Assembly (NCBI GenBank): GCA_030604795.1
Contig: JAUVVE010000055.1
Coordinates: 1-6,159, forward strand
From: Dehalococcoidia bacterium
GTDB lineage: Bacteria; Chloroflexota; Dehalococcoidia; GIF9; UBA5629
Direction: 5' to 3'
DNA length: 6,159 nucleotides
Positions 1 to 5,850 of the stretch are shown piece after piece. The position numbers and the translations under genes are program-made. Position 1 is the stretch's first letter. Each line of letters begins with the position of its first letter. The notes below the pieces were generated by a model that worked only from the letters and a program-made list of their open reading frames with translations, was not told the DNA's origin and did not search any database.

Positions 1-362
1 CTCTCCATTCCACCTCGTCGGGCAAGGTCCTGCTGGCTCACGTCGAGGAGAGCGAGCTGGCGGCTTTGCTCGAACAGGGTCTACCTCGCCACACCGAGCA
101 CACTGTCACCGATCCCAAGGCGTTGCGCGAGGAACTGCACCGCATCCGCGAGCAGGGGTTCGCCACTGCCTTCGAGGAGTATAGGCTCGGCGCCAATGCC
201 ATCGCCGTGCCCGTGGCGGACCCAGAAGGGACAGTGGTGGCAGCACTCACCGTCCTGGGTCCAGCGTACACCATGACTCGAGAGAAAGCCTTGGCATCGC
301 TCGAGAGGCTGAGGGCTGTCTCCAGAGAGATTACCGTAAAGCTCGCCGCGGTGAGCGACTGA
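1..362 (+). CDS. IclR-family transcriptional regulator, C-terminal effector-binding domain (5' truncated)
   Basis: The reading frame enters from the left edge (first full codon at 3) and ends at TGA 360-362, giving 119 visible residues. The first residues, LHSTSSGKVLLA, match the conserved entry to the IclR effector-binding domain. Further on are the family's typical features: a REQGFA segment followed by E-E, then GANAIAVPV, a D-x-x-G turn, VVAALTVLGP and a final helix ending REITVKLA. IclR proteins are usually about 250 residues, so the N-terminal winged-helix DNA-binding domain lies outside the window. Proteins of this family bind a small carboxylate or aromatic ligand and repress or activate neighbouring catabolic genes. 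Which genes this one controls cannot be read here; the promoter at 506-534 is a plausible target. Base composition is high-GC (about 67% in a hand-counted 60-base stretch), like the methyltransferase gene and unlike the oxidoreductase genes. Confidence 0.88.
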   Translation, partial: LHSTSSGKVLLAHVEESELAALLEQGLPRHTEHTVTDPKALREELHRIREQGFATAFEEYRLGANAIAVPVADPEGTVVAALTVLGPAYTMTREKALASLERLRAVSREITVKLAAVSD

Positions 363-615
363 TCCGCTCGGTGCTATCTCGACGAAAGTCCGGCACCCAT
401 CTCGTTGCTGAATGTGCAAGCGCTCTCCCATCTTGGCCGAGCCCTTTGAGTCTTCCCCAAGAAGAATGTGGTGTCCCAAGAACCGTGCTCCTGGAAGAGT
501 CAAACTTGACAGGCCTGCGCAGATTTGGTATATTCCTGAGAACCTGAGGCAACATGGGGAAACAGGACCGTCCGCCTTGCCAATTCTTGCGCAGCCCGCT
601 TCCCCGTTGCTTTAG
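363..615. other. Intergenic region with promoter, no gene
   Basis: I see no supported coding sequence on either strand. Short open frames here have no ribosome-binding site and no recognisable motifs. A weak inverted repeat (GGTGC 370-374 with GCACC 393-397) follows the IclR stop, but it has no T-run and is not called a terminator. The one clear signal is the promoter at 506-534. An ATG at 554 has a GAGG six to eight bases upstream and could be the original start of the broken regulator downstream, but its frame closes at a TAG at 641-643 and does not connect to the homologous part. Confidence 0.5.
506..534 (+). promoter_or_regulatory. Predicted sigma70/SigA-type promoter with extended -10
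   Basis: TTGACA (506-511) is a perfect -35 box. TATATT (529-534) is a -10 box with one mismatch to TATAAT, at the optimal 17-base spacing. TG at 526-527 gives an extended -10. Transcription would start near 541 and read through the regulator remnant toward the oxidoreductase operon, leaving a leader of about 390 bases. Possible operator symmetry: CAGGCCTG (510-517) is palindromic inside the spacer, GGTATATTCC over the -10 is a near-palindrome, and CCTGAG is repeated at 535-540 and 543-548 around the expected start. The promoter probably once served the GntR-like gene. Whether it now drives the operon is inference. Confidence 0.7.
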
Positions 616-918
616 TACGGCGCCATTCCCGAGTCCGTCCTAGATGGGATCTGGCATATGATCGGCAGCGTCCAACAGAAGCCCAGCCACCGCTTCGGCC
701 ATGATCACCTCGCCCGCACCCTCGGCGTCAATACGATGCCAATCCGCGAAGCTGTGAGACAGGCGCAGCCGGAAGCCCAGAGCACTTCGCACCGATGTCG
801 CGGCGCAAGAGCCGCCAAGCTCTTTGTCGGTGATTGCCAAGACAGCTATCGCACCATAGAAGCACCGGAGACTCGAGAGCATCGCTGGGCAGGCGTCGAC
901 ACAATATTCCTGTTCTAG
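616..918 (+). pseudogene. Decayed GntR-family (FCD-like) regulator fragment
   Basis: The frame from TAC 616 to TAG 916-918 reads AIPESVLDGI, then the segment HDHLARTLGVNTMPIREAVRQ, which matches the recognition helix of GntR-family winged-helix regulators (typical form LA-x-x-LGVS-x-TPVREAL-x-x-L). Further on, RCRGARAAKLFVGDCQDSYRTIEAPE aligns with the RRGA-x-VA-x-LS-x-ED-x-x-x-LYE-x-R-x-x-LE linker that leads into the FCD ligand-binding domain. The frame has no start codon upstream of the helix-turn-helix, because a TAG at 613-615 closes it. The helices lack several hydrophobic core positions, and about 120-150 residues of C-terminal domain are absent. I read this as a remnant of a regulator truncated near the left edge of the oxidoreductase operon. 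A short protein from ATG 658 (86 residues) could still be made but would lack the first helix. Confidence 0.6.
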
Positions 919-929
919 AAGGAGGCTAA

Positions 930-3056
930 GTGAGCGTGGATATCAAGAGCAAAGAACAAGTAGTACGGAGCAACTGCCGAGGCTGTCACGGCGGTTGTGG
1001 CGTGCTGGTTCATGTTAGAGACGGTGTCATCACCAAGCTTGAGGGTGACCCTGACTTCCCCACCAACCATGGTACCATGTGCAGTAAAGGTCTCGCTTTC
1101 AAGCAGCTTGTCTATCATCCGGACCGGCTGAAGTATCCTATGAAGAGAGCGGGGAAGAGGGGAGAAGGCAAATGGGAACGAATAACATGGGACGAAGCCC
1201 TGGACACTATAGCGAGCAAATTGCAGCAGGTAAGAAGCGACTACGGTGCTGAGTCCATCGCGTTGGGGCAGGGCACTTCCAGAGAAGGCGAAGCCTTCCT
1301 CGCCCGGTTTGCCAATCTGACGGGCACGCCCAATATCTTTGCTGCCGGGCACTTTTGCTATCTCTCCCGGGTGGGCGCCAGCTTGATCACATGTGGCAAC
1401 CTACCGATTGCTGACTACGATGGTAACCCGAAGTGTGTCATGGTATGGGCAAGCAACATCATGTGGACAAACCCGGATGAGTATACTGGTGAAAACCTTG
1501 CCCGGGTACTGGCGCAAGGCACGAAATTGATTGTAGTTGACCCCAGACTGACTTATCAAGCCAGCAGAGCGGACATCTGGCTTAAACTGAGGCCCGGGAC
1601 AGATGCCGCCTTAGCCCTGGGTATGGCAAATGTGATAATTGGCGAAAAGCTCTACGACCGAGAGTTTGTCCAGAAGTATGTCCATGGCTGGGACAAATTC
1701 GTTGAGCGAGTCCGTGAATATCCTCTGGACAAGGTAGAGGAAATTACCTGGGTACCAGCGGAGCAGATAAGAGAGGCAGCAAGGCTTTTCGCTCAAACAA
1801 AGCCCGCCACTATACAGTGGGGAGTGCCCATTGAGCAAGGCATCAATTGCATCGACGCCGACCGTCTTCTGATTGACTTGGTGGCTATCACCGGTAACCT
1901 CGATGTACCCGGGGGAGCGGTCTTATTCCGACCTCCAAAAGGACAAACGATTAGCGAATTCACCTACCACAGGAACCTTGCTCCTGAACAGAAGGCGAAG
2001 TATCTGGGCGGGGCGAAATACAAGCTTGCCGCCATGATTGGACTGGTACCCGAAAAGATGGTCTGGGATGCCATCCTTACTGGTGAGCCTTATCCCATCA
2101 GGGCAATAATGATTCACGGTTCTAACCCGGTGGTCACTAGAGCCAATGCCAGGGAAGCGTATAGGGCACTCAGTCAAGTTGAGTTTCTGGAAGTGGGTGA
2201 TTTCTTCCTGACGCCCACCGCCGAACTGGCTGATATTGTTCTCCCCGTATCCACCTGGTTGGAGGCGGATTATACTGGTGGGTTCTTCTTCCGCCACGGG
2301 TATCTGTTCCCCAGGCGGAAGATCGTGCAGATTGGTGAATGCAAGTCTGACTTTGAGATATTCAATGAGTTGGGCAGACGGATGGGGGAGAAGGAGTGGG
2401 GCGCCACTTATTTGGAGGACCTTGATACTATACTGAGTCCCAGCGGCCGAAAGTGGGCGGATGTTAGGAACGTACCATATCTAAGGAGCGACGTGGAGTA
2501 CCGCAGGCATGAGAAAAGAGGCTTCTCCACCCCTACGAAGAAGTTTGAGCTCTACTGCACAACATTCGAAAAGTGGGGCTATGACCCACTGCCGCAATAT
2601 AGGGAAGTGCCCGAGAGCCCGGTAAGCAAACCGGAGGTGGCAAAGGAGTATCCTTACATCCTGATGGCCGGGCAGAGGACGCCTGTCTTCTTCCATTCCG
2701 AGCACCGGATGATACCCTGGCTGCGTGAGCTTCACCCCGACCCCATCGCGGAAATACACCCCCAGGTGGCGGAAAAACATGGGATCGAGGGAGGCGATTG
2801 GATCTATATTGAGAGTCCCAGAGGAAGGATTAAACACCGGGCATGGGTTACCCCGACCATTGACCCCAGATTGGTGGCCATTCAGCATGGCTGGTGGTTC
2901 CCCGAGCAAAAAGACCCGGGACATGGTTGGGATCAGTCTAACAGCAACATCCTTACTGATAACGACCCTGAGACCTACGATGTGTCTATGGGCGCAAGCA
3001 ATCTGAGAGTCATGTTGTGCAAGATCTACCCAGTAGCAGAAGAGGGGGCACACTAG
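930..3056 (+). CDS. Molybdopterin (Mo/W-bisMGD) oxidoreductase, DMSO-reductase family, cytoplasmic
   Basis: A 708-residue catalytic subunit of the DMSO-reductase superfamily, the usual length for soluble members. The N-terminal [4Fe-4S] site is Cys16, Cys19, Cys23 and Cys51, followed by the conserved SKG (Lys53) that links cluster and pterin. Cys143, in GHFCYLSR, sits where the protein ligand to Mo/W is expected. The motif HGSNP (396-400) lies in the central cofactor-binding fold, and the C-terminal dinucleotide-binding domain runs from about 571 to 700, including QHGWWFPEQ. There is no twin-arginine signal or membrane segment, so it should be cytoplasmic. From memory its overall sequence resembles the acetylene hydratase/thiosulfate-reductase-like branch (for example EYPLDKVEEIT and FEKWGYDPLP), but the residue after the second cluster Cys is His20, not the Asp that acetylene hydratase uses, so a redox role is more likely. 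The substrate is unknown. AAGGAGG at 919-925 lies 4 bases before GTG 930 and 10 before an in-frame GTG 936; either could be the start. It is operonic with the next gene. Confidence 0.92.
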   Translation: MSVDIKSKEQVVRSNCRGCHGGCGVLVHVRDGVITKLEGDPDFPTNHGTMCSKGLAFKQLVYHPDRLKYPMKRAGKRGEGKWERITWDEALDTIASKLQQVRSDYGAESIALGQGTSREGEAFLARFANLTGTPNIFAAGHFCYLSRVGASLITCGNLPIADYDGNPKCVMVWASNIMWTNPDEYTGENLARVLAQGTKLIVVDPRLTYQASRADIWLKLRPGTDAALALGMANVIIGEKLYDREFVQKYVHGWDKFVERVREYPLDKVEEITWVPAEQIREAARLFAQTKPATIQWGVPIEQGINCIDADRLLIDLVAITGNLDVPGGAVLFRPPKGQTISEFTYHRNLAPEQKAKYLGGAKYKLAAMIGLVPEKMVWDAILTGEPYPIRAIMIHGSNPVVTRANAREAYRALSQVEFLEVGDFFLTPTAELADIVLPVSTWLEADYTGGFFFRHGYLFPRRKIVQIGECKSDFEIFNELGRRMGEKEWGATYLEDLDTILSPSGRKWADVRNVPYLRSDVEYRRHEKRGFSTPTKKFELYCTTFEKWGYDPLPQYREVPESPVSKPEVAKEYPYILMAGQRTPVFFHSEHRMIPWLRELHPDPIAEIHPQVAEKHGIEGGDWIYIESPRGRIKHRAWVTPTIDPRLVAIQHGWWFPEQKDPGHGWDQSNSNILTDNDPETYDVSMGASNLRVMLCKIYPVAEEGAH

Positions 3057-3057
3057 A

Positions 3058-4734
3058 ATGGCAAACCAACGCAAACGTATGACCGTTACGGAGAATTGCA
3101 TGGGCTGCCTGGCGTGTGAAGTAGCGTGCAAACAGGAGCACAATCTGCCGGTAGGTCCCAGATGGATAAGGGTCTTCCCTGACGTGAGGAATATAGACGG
3201 CAGGTGGCGCTTCAATTATCTTGTAACCGAGTGCGTGCATGCGGCGCCAGGTCCGTGCCAGGTCGCCTGCCCGGCCGAGATGAATGCCTGGAAATACGTA
3301 AACCTTGCCTTGCTGGGCAAGTTCAAGGAAGCGCTTGAAGTGATAAGGCAAACCACACCTTTTGCCGGAGTCCTCGGTAGTGTCTGCACTCGCCCCTGCG
3401 AATCAAAGTGCGAACGAGGGAAAGTTGACACACCGGTGGGCATTCGCTCCCTCAAGTACTTCGTGGCTGATCATGAAATGCGGGCTGGTAGAAAACAGGC
3501 AACTCCGGCCAAACAGACAAATGGTAGCCAAGTGGCTATGATCGGCTCTGGCCCAGCTGGCTTGTCCTGTGCTTATGACCTGGCCAGGCAGGGTTACCCG
3601 GTCACCGTGTTCGAGTCTCGGTCACAGGCTGGTGGTCTGTTACGCTATGGTATTCCCGAATTCAGGCTACCCAGGGACATAGTGGATAGTGAGATAAGCC
3701 ATATCGAAGAGTTAGGGGTAGATATCAAGACAAATACTCCAGTGAAAAACCTGAAGGATATCTTCAATCAAGGGTTCAAGGCGATATTCTTAGGCACTGG
3801 TTGCCCAACAAGCCTGAAGCTGAATGTCCCGAACGAAGATGCCGAAGGTGTAATCTATGCCCTCGAGTTCTTAGACCGAGTAAACTCTGGAGGGAGTGTC
3901 AGTCTAGGCAACCGGGTGGCGGTTATTGGCGGTGGTGCCGCCGCTATCGACGTGGCCAGGGTTTGCGTACGTCGTGGGGCCAAAGAAGTCCATCTTGTAT
4001 GTTTAGAGAGTAGGGATCTAGACTGTAAGGACAGGATGCTTGCGCAAGCCTGCGAGATCGAGGAGGCGGAGAAAGAAGGAGTAGTTATCCATCCTTCCTT
4101 AGGTCCGAAGAGAATTCAAACCAAGAACGGAAAAGTTGCCGGCTTAGAGACTGTTATTTGCACTTCTGTTCGGGAGGCCGATGGCACTTTCGCTCCAAAG
4201 TATGCTCAAGGTCCAACCCCTACTGTAGAAGCAGATACATTAGTAGTTGCCATTGGGCAAGAAGCGGAAGCGGCGGCTTTCAAAGAGGTAGACAAGGACC
4301 TGGCAGAGACCATCAGAGTAGATGGGTTCACGCTGAACACGAATATTGAAGGCGTCTTCGCAGGCGGTGATGTCGTGTCTGGTCCGAGTGATGTCATCGG
4401 GGCCATCGCCGCGGGTAAGAAAGCAGCCATTTCTATTGAGCGCTACCTCAGCGGTATGGATCTGAAGGAAGGCAGGTCAATAGAGTTTAGACTGTTGAAC
4501 GGGGCACCACTAGAGGCAGTCTCCGTGGAAAGGGTTGTGGATATCCCCGATGAAGAAGTAGCTATTGCCGAAGCCATGCGTTGCTTTACCTGCGGTACGT
4601 GCGGAGAGGCACTTGAGCAAGGATTCCAGACGGCTTGTGCTAGTGCTTGTCCCGCTCACTGCATCTATTTTCGGGATCTGTGGGAGATTACTCCCAGAAC
4701 CGGCACATATACGCTGGCTAAGGAATCACCCTGA
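3058..4734 (+). CDS. Ferredoxin-motif/GltD-like NAD(P)H:FAD oxidoreductase fusion, electron-transfer partner
   Basis: The ATG lies one base after the oxidoreductase stop, with GAGGGGG at 3042-3048 as ribosome-binding site, so the two genes are co-translated. The 558 residues fall into four parts. Residues 14-24 carry C-x2-C-x2-C-x3-C followed by KQEHNLPVGPRWIRV, typical of DmsB/NrfC/HycB electron-transfer subunits. Residues 59-118 form a GltD-type iron-sulfur helical domain (Cys59, 67, 71, 110, 114, 118). Residues 158-455 contain two Rossmann folds: GSGPAG at 163-168 for FAD, GGGAAA at 291-296 for NAD(P)H, and AGGD at 435-438 closing the FAD site. Residues 509-538 carry a further cysteine group (509, 512, 515, 527, 531, 535) in the form TACASACPAHCIYF. 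The likely role is electron transfer between NAD(P)H, FAD, several clusters and the Mo/W subunit, in the cytoplasm; the direction is unknown. The second nucleotide site lacks enough visible detail for me to choose NADH or NADPH. GltD in glutamate synthase uses NADPH, but no GltB is present here, so a glutamate synthase role is rejected. Confidence 0.9.
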   Translation: MANQRKRMTVTENCMGCLACEVACKQEHNLPVGPRWIRVFPDVRNIDGRWRFNYLVTECVHAAPGPCQVACPAEMNAWKYVNLALLGKFKEALEVIRQTTPFAGVLGSVCTRPCESKCERGKVDTPVGIRSLKYFVADHEMRAGRKQATPAKQTNGSQVAMIGSGPAGLSCAYDLARQGYPVTVFESRSQAGGLLRYGIPEFRLPRDIVDSEISHIEELGVDIKTNTPVKNLKDIFNQGFKAIFLGTGCPTSLKLNVPNEDAEGVIYALEFLDRVNSGGSVSLGNRVAVIGGGAAAIDVARVCVRRGAKEVHLVCLESRDLDCKDRMLAQACEIEEAEKEGVVIHPSLGPKRIQTKNGKVAGLETVICTSVREADGTFAPKYAQGPTPTVEADTLVVAIGQEAEAAAFKEVDKDLAETIRVDGFTLNTNIEGVFAGGDVVSGPSDVIGAIAAGKKAAISIERYLSGMDLKEGRSIEFRLLNGAPLEAVSVERVVDIPDEEVAIAEAMRCFTCGTCGEALEQGFQTACASACPAHCIYFRDLWEITPRTGTYTLAKESP

Positions 4735-4889
4735 TGCTGGCCAAGATTGTGCTACAAGCGTGTCTGTAGCGATTGTGTGGATCTCAAACGGTGATGCTGA
4801 ACTCAGACAAGCGACGCCTTCTCTGCCAAAGAGGTCACTCAAATCACGGCGATACCTTCTGTCTATAGTGGGTGAGACAGCCTGACCTC
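4735..4889. other. Spacer between oxidoreductase operon and methyltransferase gene
   Basis: No normal gene is visible. Three weak signals are present. First, an ATG at 4734-4736 overlaps the upstream stop (TGATG), has AAGGA at 4720-4724, and encodes only 11 codons to TAG 4767-4769. Second, the upstream gene's frame, if read past its TGA, continues for 19 cysteine-rich codons to TGA 4792-4794. Third, TATAGT at 4864-4869 resembles a -10 box 20 bases before the methyltransferase start, but no acceptable -35 box lies 16-18 bases upstream of it. I see no T-tailed terminator, so readthrough from the operon into the methyltransferase gene is possible. Confidence 0.45.
4751..4770 (+). other. Perfect 6-bp RNA hairpin downstream of the flavoprotein stop
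   Basis: GCTACA (4751-4756) and TGTAGC (4765-4770) are exact reverse complements enclosing the 8-base loop AGCGTGTC. The stem starts 16 bases after the TGA at 4732-4734. No T-run follows, so it is not an intrinsic terminator. It may stabilise the 3' end of the operon message, or be chance; a 6-bp stem is short. Its position relative to the in-frame TGA is discussed among the findings. Confidence 0.4.
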
Positions 4890-5711
4890 ATGAAGATCAT
4901 CGGCGAAAGGATCAACGACAGCCGGGCCCAGGTGAAACGGGCGGTGTCCGAGCGTGATGTAGCCTTCATCCGGAGACTGGCACAACGGCAGGTAGAGGCG
5001 GGGGCCGACTGGTTGGACGTCAGCGCCGGCGCGTCTCCGCAGCAGGAACCGGACGATCTGGTCTGGTTGGTGCAGACGGTCCAGGAGGCTGTCGATGTGC
5101 CGTTGTGCCTGGACAGCGCAAACCCTCGGGCGTTGGCAGCAGCCATCAAAGAAGTTCGACAGACGCCTCTCATCAACTCCATCAGCGGCGAACAGATGCG
5201 TCTGGATGGTATCCTGCCTCTGGTGCGAGAGAGTGGCTGCGGGGTCATCGCGCTGGCGATGGACGACAAGGGTGTCCCATCAGGTGTGGAGGATCGGCTG
5301 ACGGCCATCAGGCCGGTGGTCGATGAGCTCCGGCGCGCCGGACTCCCCGATGAGCGAGTATTTGTAGATCCCCTGGTGATGGCTATCGCGGCCAACACCG
5401 AAAGCGGACAGATCGCGCTGGATGCAATACGAGCTGTGCGCGCGGAGTTCCCCGATGCCCACCTTTGTTCCGGGCTGAGCAACATATCCTTTGGGCTACC
5501 TGTCCGCACGCTCATTAACCGGGCATTCTTGACGCTGGCCTTGGCAGCCGGCCTCGACACAGCTATCCTGGACCCGCTGGACCGCGAACTGCGCAAGGCG
5601 TTGCTGGCAGCCGAGGTCGTGTTGGGGCGCGACCGCTATTGCCTCAACTATACACGTGCCTATCGGGCCGGGGAGTTGAATGGCCCGGGCGCGAAGGCCC
5701 GTCACAAGTGA
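4890..5711 (+). CDS. Pterin-dependent methyltransferase, AcsE/MtgA-like (methyltetrahydrofolate:corrinoid methyltransferase)
   Basis: A 273-residue DHPS-like TIM barrel expected to move a methyl group between tetrahydrofolate and a corrinoid protein in the cytoplasm. It opens with MKIIGERIN and has GADWLDVSAG (38-47), CLDSANP (73-79), PLINSISGE (93-101), VFVDPL (157-162), SGLSNISFGLP (194-204) and LDPLDREL near the end. With the ATG at 4890, Asp75, Asn96 and Asp160 fall on the same numbers as the pterin-binding residues I recall for the Moorella enzyme AcsE, and Asn198 is one residue off its mobile Asn199. This supports ATG 4890 over the in-frame GTG 4872, which would add six residues. The ribosome-binding site is weak for both (GGTGAG at 4871-4876). 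Reaction direction cannot be read: with the corrinoid protein downstream it may serve demethylation of an external methyl donor or the acetyl-CoA pathway. GC is high (67-72% in two hand-counted 60-base stretches), with mostly CGN arginine codons. Confidence 0.9.
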   Translation: MKIIGERINDSRAQVKRAVSERDVAFIRRLAQRQVEAGADWLDVSAGASPQQEPDDLVWLVQTVQEAVDVPLCLDSANPRALAAAIKEVRQTPLINSISGEQMRLDGILPLVRESGCGVIALAMDDKGVPSGVEDRLTAIRPVVDELRRAGLPDERVFVDPLVMAIAANTESGQIALDAIRAVRAEFPDAHLCSGLSNISFGLPVRTLINRAFLTLALAAGLDTAILDPLDRELRKALLAAEVVLGRDRYCLNYTRAYRAGELNGPGAKARHK

Positions 5712-5729
5712 ACGCAGCATTAGACTGAC

Positions 5730-5749
5730 GTGCCCTATTGATGGGGCGC
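5730..5749 (+). other. Predicted 8-bp RNA hairpin with TTGA tetraloop in repeat unit 1
   Basis: GTGCCCTA (5730-5737) can pair with TGGGGCGC (5742-5749) around the loop TTGA: six Watson-Crick pairs and two G-U wobbles. No T-run follows, so it is not an intrinsic terminator. Unit 2 keeps the 5' arm exactly but not the 3' arm, so the hairpin is not conserved between the copies and may be accidental. Confidence 0.35.
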
Positions 5750-5774
5750 AAGAGTTCTAGATCGCATCTGTAAA

Positions 5775-5794
5775 AGGAGGACGGTATGGATTGA
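5775..5794 (+). promoter_or_regulatory. Duplicated Shine-Dalgarno with start-stop minimal frame (Met-Asp-stop)
   Basis: AAAAGGAGG (5772-5780) is an excellent ribosome-binding site five bases before ATG 5786-5788, yet the frame is ATG GAT TGA and ends at 5794. The layout is identical to the real site of the corrinoid gene (AGGAGG 5840-5845, five bases, ATG 5851). Ribosomes would be expected to load here, terminate after two codons and possibly reinitiate 57 bases downstream. It may simply be a leftover of the tandem duplication or a device that tunes translation of the corrinoid protein. Confidence 0.55.
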
Positions 5795-5850
5795 CGTGCC
5801 CTATTGGTTGGAGGTAATAGCCCAAGCTCTGTCATTGAGAGGAGGACACT

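Noticed and set aside
162..168. GCCACTG, the sequence of the cobalamin-riboswitch B12 box
   Set aside because: It lies within the IclR coding sequence with no surrounding riboswitch structure, and no such box appears in the spacers before 930, 4890 or 5851.
370..397. GGTGC/GCACC inverted repeat after the IclR stop as a terminator
   Set aside because: Only five pairs around an 18-base loop and no T-run.
2481..3215. Minus-strand open frame of 244 codons across the junction of the two oxidoreductase genes
   Set aside because: It is a shadow of two genes with strong family motifs on the + strand; its translation shows no recognisable domain.
3058..4734. Glutamate synthase small subunit (GltD)
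   Set aside because: No large subunit is adjacent, extra ferredoxin motifs are present at both ends, and the gene is coupled to a molybdopterin enzyme.
4864..4869. TATAGT as a -10 box for the methyltransferase gene
   Set aside because: No credible -35 box stands 16-18 bases upstream and the extended -10 TG is out of position by one base; not strong enough to call.
4844..5596. Long open frame on the minus strand (250 codons) across the methyltransferase gene
   Set aside because: It is antisense to a clearly homologous gene in GC-rich sequence, is rich in Ser and Arg, and shows no motif or ribosome-binding site.
5791..5820. TTGACG followed by TAATAG as a promoter inside repeat unit 2
   Set aside because: The -10 match is poor, and unit 1 changes the first T of the -35 and lacks any -10, so the conserved head is not explained by a promoter.
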